From the NCBI GenBank assembly GCA_036272195.1, contig DATAZE010000058.1:1-64000 (forward strand): a stretch of DNA of 64,000 bases, in the 5' to 3' direction. The notes beneath the pieces were generated by a model. The model ran no database searches. It worked only from the letters and a program-made list of their open reading frames with translations, and was not told the DNA's origin. The position numbers were made by a program, and so were the translations under genes. Numbering within the stretch: position 1 is the stretch's first letter; every line of letters starts with the position of its first letter. This document shows, piece after piece, positions 16,869-25,756 of the stretch. The DNA is from DASXHY01 sp036272195 (GTDB lineage Bacteria > Verrucomicrobiota > Verrucomicrobiia > Limisphaerales > DASXHY01).

Positions 16869-17927
16869 TTGAACATTAGTTTCCATCACCTCGACTTACA
16901 ACTCGCTCAGCCCTGGGTCATTTCCCGCGGGAAGACCGACGTCGCAAGAGTGGTCGTGGTGCAACTCATGGATCGCGACGGAGTTATCGGTCTCGGCGAA
17001 GCCGCGCCTATTTCTCGTTACCAGGAATCGGTCAAATCCGTGGAAAGTTTCCTGCAAAAAATTGATCCCGCACAACTCTCTCCCGACTCGATTCCTGGGA
17101 GCATGGCTTACCTGGATACTTTGCACGCCGGGGAAATGGCGGCCAAGTGCTCGGTCAACATCGCATTGCTGGACCTTGCCGCGAAGCGCGCTCAAAAATC
17201 GCTTTGCGATTTTTTGGGTCTTGGCTTCCGCGAAAAGCATCATGCGACGTCATTCACCATTGGCTTGGGCAGCCTTGCCGTCACTCGCGAAAAGGCCCTG
17301 GCCGCCCGCGACTACCCTGTGTTGAAAATGAAGGCCGGTGGCACGAAGGACCAAGCCGCGCTGCGAGCCTTACGCGAAGTCGCTCCGGAAAAAAAGATCC
17401 GAGTAGATGCCAACGAGGCGTGGCATAGCAGGGAAGAGGCGCTAAAAAATATCGAATGGCTCGCGCAAGACCCGCAGGTGGAATTTGTCGAACAACCATT
17501 GCCGGCCGCCACTGCCTCCAAAGATTGGATGTGGCTCAAGCAACGCTCGCCGCTCCCCATTTTTGCCGACGAATCACATCACCTCGCCGCTGACACAGCG
17601 CACGCCGCGGAATGTTTTCATGGCGTGAACATCAAGCTCGTAAAAAGCGCCGGCGTCACCGGCGGATTGGAGGCGCTCAAGGCCGCCCGCCAGGCCGGCC
17701 TGAAAACCATGCTCGGCTGCATGATTGAGACGAGCATTCTCATCAGCGCCGCCGCGCATCTCGCGGAGTTGTGTGATTATCTCGACCTTGATGGGAATTT
17801 GCTGATCACGAATGATCCGTATCTTGGTGTGGCCGCAAAAAATGGAATTCTTTCGTTCGCCAGCGCGCCGGAAAAATACGGCTTGCGCGTCTGCGCTAAA
17901 GAAGGGCAGAGAGCATCTCTCGCTTAA
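16869..17927 (+). CDS. Dipeptide epimerase (L-Ala-D/L-Glu epimerase type, enolase superfamily)
   Basis: A 352-residue enolase-superfamily enzyme of the muconate-lactonizing subgroup. The catalytic Lys is in LKMKAGG (about 151-157). Metal ligands are in VDANEAW (about 177-183), FVEQPL (about 203-208) and FADESHH (about 233-239), and the second Lys is in NIKLVKSAG (about 256-264). These fit L-Ala-D/L-Glu epimerases that recycle murein peptides. Translation probably starts at a TTG at 16869, 9 nt after mnmG, and is likely coupled to it. Other dipeptide epimerase specificities cannot be excluded from sequence alone. Confidence 0.85.
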   Translation: MNISFHHLDLQLAQPWVISRGKTDVARVVVVQLMDRDGVIGLGEAAPISRYQESVKSVESFLQKIDPAQLSPDSIPGSMAYLDTLHAGEMAAKCSVNIALLDLAAKRAQKSLCDFLGLGFREKHHATSFTIGLGSLAVTREKALAARDYPVLKMKAGGTKDQAALRALREVAPEKKIRVDANEAWHSREEALKNIEWLAQDPQVEFVEQPLPAATASKDWMWLKQRSPLPIFADESHHLAADTAHAAECFHGVNIKLVKSAGVTGGLEALKAARQAGLKTMLGCMIETSILISAAAHLAELCDYLDLDGNLLITNDPYLGVAAKNGILSFASAPEKYGLRVCAKEGQRASLA

Positions 17928-17932
17928 CCTGA

Positions 17933-18026
17933 TGGCTATGGAGACGCAGAGCGCTCAGCGATTTTTAGATTAAAAAGCAAAGCAGACAATTTCCTACCTC
18001 TGCGTTCTCTGTACCTCTGTGGCTAA
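17933..18026. repeat. Interspersed inverted repeat (GAGACGCAGAG / CTCTGCGTTCTC family)
   Basis: Left arm about 17933-17960 and right arm about 17996-18026 are imperfect reverse complements containing GGCTA..GGAGACGCAGAG and CTCTGCGTTCTCTGTACCTC. It fills the gap between two convergent genes. Confidence 0.65.
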
Positions 18027-18049
18027 CGATTTCTTTACCAACAGGAACT

Positions 18050-18583
18050 CTAAAGCCCCATCTTGCTCAACTCAGCCTCCAGCGAGGATTGGAATTGCTG
18101 CAAATCTCCCGGCGAAGGCCGATAACCCGCCTGCTGCGGAGACAACCCGAGCCGGCCGGTTTGATCAATATACCAATCGGCCTGCTGGCCGTCGCTGAAC
18201 GTCACCTTGCCACTGACGACCGCTCCCGCTCGCGCCAGTTGGTCCACCACCACTGAAATATTTCCCGTCACGCCCGCAGGCGCCGCTGCATTTGGAGTGC
18301 TGGGTACCGGCACGGCCTGGGTCGGAGTGGCCTGGGCCGGCGGGGGCGTGGGCAGCGCCGGGGTGATTGGTTTGGGTGGCTCGGTATCCCTGGGTGTCAG
18401 CTTCAAGTCATCCACCAGGAAACGCACGTCCATGTAAGTCATCCGTACGCCCAATTCAGAAGCCAGGCGATTTTGGATTTCGGAAAGTTTCATTCCCTCG
18501 GCGATCCATTGCGCCACTTTTTTTCTTTGCGTGTCGTCCAGAGTCATAAGGTGTCCGCTACTGTTTCCAATCGTTTCATTCAT
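18050..18583 (-). CDS. Hypothetical protein with Pro-rich linker between two small domains
   Basis: A 177-residue protein I cannot assign. The N-terminal part (about 13-60) starts MTLDDTQRKKVAQWIAEGMK and is predicted helical, resembling a small helix-turn-helix or LysM-like unit. Residues 68-105 are a Pro/Ala/Thr linker. The C-terminal part (about 106-177) has a beta-rich VVSGKVTFSDGQQADWYIDQTG segment and an LQQFQSSLEAEL helix. No signal peptide or membrane helix. The start is uncertain among 18607, 18583 and 18547; I chose 18583 because the upstream extension is Cys-rich and atypical. The whole looks like a lineage-specific conserved protein. Confidence 0.6.
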   Translation of the reverse strand: MNETIGNSSGHLMTLDDTQRKKVAQWIAEGMKLSEIQNRLASELGVRMTYMDVRFLVDDLKLTPRDTEPPKPITPALPTPPPAQATPTQAVPVPSTPNAAAPAGVTGNISVVVDQLARAGAVVSGKVTFSDGQQADWYIDQTGRLGLSPQQAGYRPSPGDLQQFQSSLEAELSKMGL

Positions 18584-18776
18584 TGTAGTGCAGCCTTGAA
18601 AAAACACAGGTCAATTTTTTCGCGGCGAATCGCAGCGCTCGCCCTTCCATTTTCAGCGGTGGAATTGGCCATGATCGCGCAAAATTTTTCTTCTTCGCCG
18701 GGAATTTTTTTTGGTTTGCGGGAATCACCCCATTGAGACAGCACCTCCGCTGAACTCCCTTATAAGACGAATGTTA

Positions 18777-18788
18777 TTCCATATGGAA
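18777..18788. promoter_or_regulatory. 12-bp palindrome TTCCATATGGAA in the glycan-operon leader
   Basis: A perfect palindrome, extended weakly on each side (GTTA / ACGT), lies 72 nt upstream of the glycosyltransferase start and 194 nt upstream of the divergent hypothetical gene. It could be an operator for either gene. No regulator is identified. Confidence 0.35.
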
Positions 18789-18859
18789 CGTGATGTTTCG
18801 AACGGTTTAACGAGGGAGCAGGTCTCCCCAAAAATGAATTCTCCAATCCAATTTACTCT

Positions 18860-20149
18860 ATGTCTTACGCGCCTATGGGTTCTGAACTGATCGTGACAAA
18901 TGCCAGTTTCATCGGTGACCAAGGCTCTCCTTTTCCCAAATCAATTTCCAAACGTTCCCGGCGATCTACTCCACCCACTTTCTCACAGCGAAAAGCTTCG
19001 CCCGGTCCGAATTATTCCATCATCGTTCATTGCCATCTCTGTTGGGATTGGGTGTGGCAGCGTCCGCAGCAATTTCTCTCGCGTCTAAGCGCACGCCACA
19101 AAATTCTTTTCATCGAAACCATCGGGCCGGATCCGCAATTGTCCTCGTCCGTGGCGCGATTTTGGACGGCTGCAAATTTTCCGAATATCACCATTCTCCG
19201 GCTCCAATTTCCCACTTGGCGCTGGAGCGATGGCGCATTCGTGGATCGCGAACGCCGTCGCCTGGTGAAAGAATTTCTCTCCGGTCCCGGCGCGGGCCAA
19301 TTCGAGAACTCCGTGCAATGGTTTTACGATCCGATGGCTGTGCCGTCCTTTTTGGGGCAGATGGATGAAATCGGCATCGTCTACGATTGCATGGACGAGC
19401 TCTCAAAATTCCGCGGCGCGCCGCCACCGATCCGCACGCGCGAACGGCGATTATTGACGGAGGCCGACGTCGTCTTCACCGGTGGTCACAAGCTCTGGCA
19501 ATCGAAAAAATTGCTCAATGAGAATTGCCATTTTTACGGCTGCGGCGTGGACGTCGCGCATTTTGGCAAGGCCCGCGAAGCCGGCACAAAAATTCCTGAT
19601 GACATTGTTTCGCTTAACAAACCAGTGCTTGGCTATTTCGGCGTGGTCGATGAACGCATGGATTACGACCTGCTCATCAAATTGGCCGACGCCAATCCGG
19701 ATTGGAGTATTGCGATGGTAGGTCCGACGCTCAAGGTTGATCGAGTCCCGCAGCGCCCGAACATTCATTGGCTGGGACAAAAAAATTACACGGAGCTTCC
19801 GGCATACTGCAAAGCGTTCGACGTTTGCCTCATGCCTTTTGCGTTGAACGAAGCGACCGAGTTCATCAATCCGACCAAGGCTCTCGAATACATGGCCACC
19901 GGAAAGCCCATCGTCAGTTCCGCAGTGCCCGACGTGGTCACGAATTTCGGATCGGTCGTAAAAATCGCGCGCTCACACGAAGAATTTTTGGCGCTTTGCC
20001 GCCAGGCCATCGAAGCGCCCGATGCACGGGCCATCGAGGCTGGATTAACTCAGGCGGCGAATAATTCCTGGGACAGCATTGTGGCACAGTTGGAGAACCA
20101 CATTGCAAAAGCCATCGGCCAGAAACAAACCACCGAGGCAATCGCATGA
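18860..20149 (+). CDS. Glycosyltransferase, GT4-like
   Basis: A 429-residue GT-B fold enzyme. After a 50-residue unstructured N-terminus comes HCHLCWDWVWQRPQQFLSRL (about 56-75), typical of cytoplasmic GT4-type transferases. VYDCMDELSKF (about 174-184) and the Rossmann start PVLGYFGVVDERMDYDLL (about 252-269) follow. MPFALNEATEFINPTKALEYMATGKPIVSS (about 322-351) holds the donor-diphosphate EX7E-like motif. It probably transfers a sugar from a nucleotide donor to a lipid-linked or polysaccharide acceptor. Its stop overlaps the UDP-galactopyranose mutase start by 4 nt, so galactofuranose transfer is an attractive but unproven guess. Confidence 0.85.
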   Translation: MSYAPMGSELIVTNASFIGDQGSPFPKSISKRSRRSTPPTFSQRKASPGPNYSIIVHCHLCWDWVWQRPQQFLSRLSARHKILFIETIGPDPQLSSSVARFWTAANFPNITILRLQFPTWRWSDGAFVDRERRRLVKEFLSGPGAGQFENSVQWFYDPMAVPSFLGQMDEIGIVYDCMDELSKFRGAPPPIRTRERRLLTEADVVFTGGHKLWQSKKLLNENCHFYGCGVDVAHFGKAREAGTKIPDDIVSLNKPVLGYFGVVDERMDYDLLIKLADANPDWSIAMVGPTLKVDRVPQRPNIHWLGQKNYTELPAYCKAFDVCLMPFALNEATEFINPTKALEYMATGKPIVSSAVPDVVTNFGSVVKIARSHEEFLALCRQAIEAPDARAIEAGLTQAANNSWDSIVAQLENHIAKAIGQKQTTEAIA

Positions 20150-21429
20150 AGAATGAAAATGGAAACGGTCACAGCAACGGAAACGGCCACTTGAATGGCA
20201 ATGGCCACTCGCATTCGGTTCAGCCGGTCGCGTTCGATTACCTCATCGTCGGGGCCGGTTACGCCGGCAGCGTTTTGGCCGAACGCCTCGCGCGCGGCTC
20301 CGGCAAGCAAGTACTGCTCATCGATCGCCGCTCACACATCGGCGGCAACGCTTATGATTGCTACGATGACGCCGGCATCTTGATCCACAAATACGGCCCG
20401 CACATTTTCCACACCAACTCAAAGGAGGTGTTCGATTACCTCTCGCGTTTCACTGAGTGGCGGCAATATCAGCATCGTGTGCTGGCGCACGTCGACGGCC
20501 AGTTGGTTCCGATTCCGATCAACCTCGACACGATCAATAAACTTTACGGCCTGAGTCTGAATTCATTCCAGATGGAGGAATTCCTCGCGAGTCGCGCCGA
20601 AAAAATCGAGTGCGCGCGAACTTCCGAAGACGTCGTGGTTGGCAAAGTGGGCCGCGAACTTTACGAAAAATTTTTCCGCGGCTACACGCGCAAGCAATGG
20701 GGGCTGGATCCTTCCGAACTCGATGCGCAAGTGACCGCCCGCGTGCCCACGCGCACGAATCGCGACGATCGATATTTCACCGACGCTTATCAAGCCATGC
20801 CCAAGCGCGGTTTCGCGCGCATGTTTGAGAACATGCTCGACCATCCCAATATTCACGTTTTGTTGAACACCGATTACCGCGCGGTGCGCAATTTCATCCC
20901 GCATCGCGAAGTGATTTATTGCGGGCCGGTGGATGAGTTCTTTGATTTTCGTTTCGGCAAACTTCCGTATCGATGTCTTGAATTCAAGCACGAGACGTTG
21001 AACTGCGAACAATATCAGCCTGTGGCGGTGGTCAATTATCCGAATGACTACGCCTACACGCGTGTGACCGAGTTCAAGCATCTCACCGGCCAGGAACATT
21101 CCAAAACGAGCGTCGTCTACGAATTTCCCAAAGCCGACGGCGACGAATATTACCCGATTCCGCGGCGCGAAAATGCGGATTTATATCGCCAATACCAGGA
21201 ACTGGCCGAACAGGCGGGCGTGCATTTCGTCGGGCGGCTTGCCACTTACAAGTATTACAACATGGACCAGGTGGTGGCGCAGGCGTTGACGCTCTACGCA
21301 AAATTGGAAAACAAAACCCGCGCAGAAGCGGCGGCGTTGCAAAGCGTGCCGTCCATCACTCCTGTCAGTTTCCCGCGCGTCGTCAAACCGCGCCGCATCC
21401 GTCGTCCCGCCGTTGCCGTGGAATCCTGA
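20146..21429 (+). CDS. glf: UDP-galactopyranose mutase
   Basis: A 427-residue flavoenzyme that converts UDP-galactopyranose to UDP-galactofuranose. The FAD-binding LIVGAGYAGSVLAERLA lies near 29-45. GGNAYDCYDDAGILIHKYGPHIFHTN (about 66-91) has the conserved HxFHT substrate loop. FFRGYTRKQWG (about 179-189) and YPIPRRENADLYRQY (about 335-349) carry substrate-contact Arg and Tyr residues. The first 25 residues are an odd low-complexity tail made of three NGNGH-type repeats rich in His. The gene overlaps the upstream glycosyltransferase by 4 nt, forming a coupled pair. Confidence 0.95.
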   Translation: MKNENGNGHSNGNGHLNGNGHSHSVQPVAFDYLIVGAGYAGSVLAERLARGSGKQVLLIDRRSHIGGNAYDCYDDAGILIHKYGPHIFHTNSKEVFDYLSRFTEWRQYQHRVLAHVDGQLVPIPINLDTINKLYGLSLNSFQMEEFLASRAEKIECARTSEDVVVGKVGRELYEKFFRGYTRKQWGLDPSELDAQVTARVPTRTNRDDRYFTDAYQAMPKRGFARMFENMLDHPNIHVLLNTDYRAVRNFIPHREVIYCGPVDEFFDFRFGKLPYRCLEFKHETLNCEQYQPVAVVNYPNDYAYTRVTEFKHLTGQEHSKTSVVYEFPKADGDEYYPIPRRENADLYRQYQELAEQAGVHFVGRLATYKYYNMDQVVAQALTLYAKLENKTRAEAAALQSVPSITPVSFPRVVKPRRIRRPAVAVES

Positions 21430-21442
21430 TCTGTTGCGGCGT

Positions 21443-22666
21443 ATGAGATGCAAAGAGGCGCATCCGGGGGTCGAAGCTATTCCGCGCGAGCCGCTCTTTA
21501 AGAGTTTTTTCGCGGGTGGCTTTGAATGTTCCACCCATCGCCTGCGCAACGGCCAACGGCTGGACCTCGTGGCCGCCACGCATCACGAAGAATTCGCGTC
21601 GCAGGATTATCAACGTCTCAAAAAACAAAGTCTTCGTGTTGCGCGCGAGGGTTTGCGCTGGCATCTCGTGGAACGAACGCGCGGCCACTATGATTTTTCC
21701 ACCGCTTCGTCCATCGTGCGCGCCGCGCGCGCCACCGGCACACAAGTCATCTGGGATTTGTGCCATTTCGGTTGGCCAGATCATCTCGATATTTTCACGC
21801 CGGACTTTGTCACCGCACTCGCCGATTACGGTGCTGCATTCGCCAAGTGGTTGGCCAAAGAAACGGACGAGCCCGGCTTCTTCGTCCCGGTAAATGAGAT
21901 TTCATTTTTTTCCTGGGCCGCGGCCGACGAAGGTTGCATTTTCCCGTTCGCTGCCGGCCGGGGTTTTGAATTGAAAACACAGCTGGCACGCGCCGCGATC
22001 CGTGCCATGGACGCCATCTGGAGCGTAATGTCCGCCGCGCAGTTCGCCCACGTGGATCCGATTATTCATGTCGTGGCCGATTTGACACACCCCGAGGAGA
22101 AAGCCGAGGCCGAGGCCTACCGTCTCTCACAATTTCAATCGTGGGACATGATCAGCGGCCGTCTCTGGCCTGAACTGGGCGGCCACGAAAAATATCTGGA
22201 TGTCATCGGGGCGAATTTTTATCCGCACAACCAATGGTTTTATAATCTCAAGGGCTTTCGCAGCATTCGTCCCTTCACTCCGATTTTGCGCCGGGACCCG
22301 GCGTATCGCCCCTTCCGCGAAATGCTCGGGGAACTTTACGAGCGTTATCATCGCCCGATGTTCATTGCGGAAACGGGTTCGGAAGATCGCAGGCGCGCCG
22401 GTTGGCTTCGCTATGTTTGCGGTGAAACCCTGGCCGCAATTGAAACCGGCGTCCCCATCCACGGCCTGTGTCTTTACCCCATTTTAAATCATCCCGGTTG
22501 GGACGATAGTCGTCATTGCCGCAATGGTCTCTGGGATTATCCGGACGCGGACGGACACCGGCAACTTTACGAACCGCTCGCGCGCGAATTGAAAGCGTGG
22601 CAAAAAGTTTTTGAACACGGTGAGGCATCCGGACACGAGGCCGCAATGGAGGCGGCGACGGCATGA
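21443..22666 (+). CDS. Glycoside hydrolase, clan GH-A (beta-glucosidase-like)
   Basis: A 407-residue (beta/alpha)8-barrel enzyme without a signal peptide. The acid/base Glu is expected in FFVPVNEISFFSWAA (about 148-162) and the nucleophile in MFIAETGSEDRR (about 310-321), the usual positions for strands 4 and 7. IGANFYPHNQWFYNL between them resembles GH1-type barrels. It starts 13 nt after the glf stop, and the short spacing suggests one transcript. I preferred the ATG at 21443 over a TTG at 21413 inside glf. A cytoplasmic hydrolase in a polysaccharide synthesis operon could trim or recycle glycan intermediates. The specificity is unknown. Confidence 0.78.
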   Translation: MRCKEAHPGVEAIPREPLFKSFFAGGFECSTHRLRNGQRLDLVAATHHEEFASQDYQRLKKQSLRVAREGLRWHLVERTRGHYDFSTASSIVRAARATGTQVIWDLCHFGWPDHLDIFTPDFVTALADYGAAFAKWLAKETDEPGFFVPVNEISFFSWAAADEGCIFPFAAGRGFELKTQLARAAIRAMDAIWSVMSAAQFAHVDPIIHVVADLTHPEEKAEAEAYRLSQFQSWDMISGRLWPELGGHEKYLDVIGANFYPHNQWFYNLKGFRSIRPFTPILRRDPAYRPFREMLGELYERYHRPMFIAETGSEDRRRAGWLRYVCGETLAAIETGVPIHGLCLYPILNHPGWDDSRHCRNGLWDYPDADGHRQLYEPLARELKAWQKVFEHGEASGHEAAMEAATA

Positions 22667-22681
22667 ACGCAAATAAAAACC

Positions 22682-22756
22682 GAATGACGAATGATGAATG
22701 GCTCTCGCAGTACTTGCGGGCATCACAAAGCCATTCGTCATTCGTCATTCGTCATT
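22682..22756. repeat. ATTCGTC heptamer inverted repeat filling an intergenic gap
   Basis: Left arm 22682-22703 and right arm about 22729-22756 are reverse complements made of GAATGAC / ATTCGTC heptamers. The element takes up nearly the whole 95-bp gap between the two hydrolase genes and ends 5 nt before the next start codon. A half copy lies at 944-966. Confidence 0.85.
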
Positions 22757-22761
22757 AACCC

Positions 22762-25689
22762 ATGCCCACTCAATTTCTCTATCCGCGTCCCGAATATCCC
22801 CGGCCCGACCGGCAGCGGGGCACGATTGAGGGCGACGACTGGTTAAATCTCAACGGCCCGTGGCAATTTCGTTTCGATGGCAACCGGCGCGGAAATGAAG
22901 AGCTTTGGTTCACGCCCGACCACTCAGAATGGCGCGAACAAATCATCGTGCCCTTCTGCTGGGAATCCCTCGCCGCGTGGGGCGAGGGCGACGCCGCAGG
23001 CAATGACAACTACTACGCCACCCGCGTCTTCCGCAACCCGCTCGAAGTGACGCGCGAGAACCATCGCTCGGCGGTGCGCTATGAGGTGGGATGGTATCGG
23101 CGTTTGGTGGAGATTCCGCAAACCGACGCCTGGAAAAACAAGCGCGTCATTCTCACGATCGGCGCGGCGGATTTTTTCACCGATTGCTGGTGCAACGGAA
23201 AACATCTCGGCCACCACGAAGGCGGCTATACCCCATTCGATTTCGATCTCACGGACGCGTTGGTGGAACAGGACGGCAAACGGACCGCTTTGATCGTTTT
23301 TCGCGTTGAGGACCCGATGGACAACCGCGAGCAGCCCGTCGGCAAACAATGGCGCTGGTACACCACCACGAGCGGCATCTGGCAAACCGTGTTCATCGAG
23401 CCGCGAAGCGAAACGCACATTAAATTGTTCCGCATCGTCAGTGATATCGACAAAGGCACGGCGCAATTCACAATTGAATGCGCGAACACGAAAAACGGAT
23501 GTTCGGTCGAGATCGAAATCAGCCCTCCTGGGAGCGCCGCCGTCCCGGCGGCAAGCCCCAACTGCGACCAGGCCGGCGAGACGCCAGCGCTCACAGGGAA
23601 CTGCGCCACGTCCAGCGAACCGCAAACCTCCCTGGTTAAAGTCAAAAATGGCCGCGCCGAAACCACCATCAAGCTCAACACCGTTCGCCTGTGGGACCCG
23701 AACGCGCCGAACCTTTACAACGTCCAGCTCCGCCTGCGCACCAACGGCGACAAATACGACACCGTGCGCACTTATTTCGGGCTGCGCAAAATCGATTTTG
23801 AGATCGCCAGGGATTCCGGTGTGCCCGCTGCGCTTCGGTTAAACGGCGTTCCCCGCTATCTGCGCGGCGCGCTGCATCAGTCTTTTTATCCGGATGGCGT
23901 TTACACCGCCGCCAGCGTGAACGTCATCAAGAACGACATCACGCGCGCGAAGGAATACGGCTTCAATTTTCTCCGCATCCACATCAAGGTGGACGATCCG
24001 TTGATCTATCATTGGGCCGACAAGCTGGGAATTTTGCTCATGGCTGATTTCCCGAATTTCGGTGAAGGCGGCGACACCGCGTTCGGCCGCCGACGGTTTG
24101 AGCAAATGGTGCATGAAGCGATTGAGCGCGATTTCAATCATCCATCCATCTTTGCGTGGTGTTTGTTCAATGAAACCTGGGGTTTCGGCGGCCAAATGAG
24201 TTTCCTCGATAAACTCCTCGCACCAACACCCGCCGTCGCGCCCGGCGATGAAAAATCAATTGCCGAAACCGCGAAGAAAAAAGGAGGCGCGACCGAAGCA
24301 ACACCCTTGTCCAAACCGCAGGTGTGGGTCCAACAAATGTGGGAACTCGCCAAATGCCTCGACCCTACAAGGCTAGTCGAAGACATGAGCGTTTGTCATT
24401 GGGACCACCTGGAATATTATCAGCACTGCGATACCGACATCAACTCGTGGCACTTTTACATCAACGATTACCAGAAGGCGAAAGAGCACATTCAGAAAAT
24501 CGTCAAATCAACTTTCGTCGGCTCCAGTTTTAATTACGTCCCCGGTTTTCAACACAAAGGTCAACCGCTCATCAACAGCGAATACGGCGGCATCGGCGCG
24601 CTCGATGGCGACCGAGACATCAGTTGGAGCTTCAAATTTCTCACCAACGAATTGCGCCGCCACCAGCAAATTTCCGCCTATATCTATACCGAACTGCACG
24701 ATGTGGAATGGGAATACAACGGCTTCCTGAATTACGACCGCACGCCGAAGGAATTCGGCTACGACCCGCGTTTCATCAATGAAAGCAATACGCTGCCCAT
24801 CGATGCCCCGCCGATTGTCCACGCGAAACCTGGCGACACGATCCGGTTTGAAATTTCGTCGTCGCACTTTTCCTCGCGTGCCTACAAAAATGTTTCGCTG
24901 CATTGGGAAATGGGCGGCGTGGATACTCGCGGGCGGGTCTACCAGGACCTCGCGCTCGGGCGCGTGCAGATTCCCTTTCCTCACCGCAAAGTCGAGCACG
25001 CGCACACGATGGAATTAAAAATGCCGGACACGGAGATGCTGTGCACACTCCTGCTTTCCGCCCGCACCTCGGACGGTACGGTGCTCGCGCAAAACTTCGT
25101 GAACTTTTTCTGCAACGGCATTTATCCGACCGCCCGTGAAGAGACACCACGCGCGTTGATCCTGCGCGGCCTGCCCGCCAATTGGGAGCAAGCCAATTGG
25201 GAAGGTGAATTCGCCGATCGCGACAAAGCGCGCGCGGAAGACATTTGCTACGGTTTCGGCCATGGTTATTTTGAGTGGAAACTGCCGCTGGAAGGCGCGG
25301 ACCTCGCAAAAGCGCACCGTTTAAAAGTCGTATGCGAAGCCTCGTCGCATCGCATGGACAGTCCGCAAACGGATGCCGACATCTTTCCAACGACACTGCA
25401 ACTTTCGTTGAATAACGTTCCGGTTTACAAAGGAGTATTGCGTAATCATCCGCACGACGCGCGCGGCGTGCTCAGTTATCTGCGCGGTGGCGCGGGCGCC
25501 TACGGTTATCTTGTCCACGCCTTCGCTGAAGGCGATCTGCTTCGTCAAATTGCCGCCAGTGATGGCGATGGTTCGCTCCGTCTGCGTTGCGCCGTGCCGC
25601 CGGATGCCTTGCCCGTGGGTGGTTTGACCCTCTACGGCGCTGAATGCGGGAGATTCCCGGTGTGCCCGACAGTGATTGTAGAGTGGTGA
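22762..25689 (+). CDS. Glycoside hydrolase family 2 (beta-galactosidase/beta-glucuronidase-like)
   Basis: A 975-residue GH2 enzyme. It begins with a sugar-binding jelly-roll (LNGPWQFRFDG at about 30-40; FFTDCWCNGKHLGHHEGGYTPF near 136-158), then an Ig-like beta-sandwich, and the barrel from about 335. The acid/base Glu lies in WCLFNETWGFG (about 469-479) and the nucleophile in LINSEYGGIG (about 604-613). A further C-terminal beta-rich region covers about 700-975. There is no signal peptide. A segment of about 24 residues (GSAAVPAA...AGETPAL, about 257-278) is an interspersed repeat read in frame inside the beta-sandwich and is probably not part of the ancestral fold. The exact sugar cannot be told. 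Confidence 0.88.
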   Translation: MPTQFLYPRPEYPRPDRQRGTIEGDDWLNLNGPWQFRFDGNRRGNEELWFTPDHSEWREQIIVPFCWESLAAWGEGDAAGNDNYYATRVFRNPLEVTRENHRSAVRYEVGWYRRLVEIPQTDAWKNKRVILTIGAADFFTDCWCNGKHLGHHEGGYTPFDFDLTDALVEQDGKRTALIVFRVEDPMDNREQPVGKQWRWYTTTSGIWQTVFIEPRSETHIKLFRIVSDIDKGTAQFTIECANTKNGCSVEIEISPPGSAAVPAASPNCDQAGETPALTGNCATSSEPQTSLVKVKNGRAETTIKLNTVRLWDPNAPNLYNVQLRLRTNGDKYDTVRTYFGLRKIDFEIARDSGVPAALRLNGVPRYLRGALHQSFYPDGVYTAASVNVIKNDITRAKEYGFNFLRIHIKVDDPLIYHWADKLGILLMADFPNFGEGGDTAFGRRRFEQMVHEAIERDFNHPSIFAWCLFNETWGFGGQMSFLDKLLAPTPAVAPGDEKSIAETAKKKGGATEATPLSKPQVWVQQMWELAKCLDPTRLVEDMSVCHWDHLEYYQHCDTDINSWHFYINDYQKAKEHIQKIVKSTFVGSSFNYVPGFQHKGQPLINSEYGGIGALDGDRDISWSFKFLTNELRRHQQISAYIYTELHDVEWEYNGFLNYDRTPKEFGYDPRFINESNTLPIDAPPIVHAKPGDTIRFEISSSHFSSRAYKNVSLHWEMGGVDTRGRVYQDLALGRVQIPFPHRKVEHAHTMELKMPDTEMLCTLLLSARTSDGTVLAQNFVNFFCNGIYPTAREETPRALILRGLPANWEQANWEGEFADRDKARAEDICYGFGHGYFEWKLPLEGADLAKAHRLKVVCEASSHRMDSPQTDADIFPTTLQLSLNNVPVYKGVLRNHPHDARGVLSYLRGGAGAYGYLVHAFAEGDLLRQIAASDGDGSLRLRCAVPPDALPVGGLTLYGAECGRFPVCPTVIVEW
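23527..23598. repeat. In-frame interspersed repeat (GSAAVPAA / AGETPAL) within the GH2 gene
   Basis: The 72-nt element has imperfect inverted arms (GAGCGCCGCCGTCCCGGCGG against the complement of CCGGCGAGACGCCAGCGCTC). Its length is a multiple of three and it keeps the GH2 frame open. It is built like the element at 3565-3646 but has a different sequence. Confidence 0.75.
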
Positions 25690-25756
25690 TACGGTAATAA
25701 ATTTCGCGCCCCGGTTTTTCTCTTGTCTCGCACTCCTTTTGTTTCACAATTCAAAC

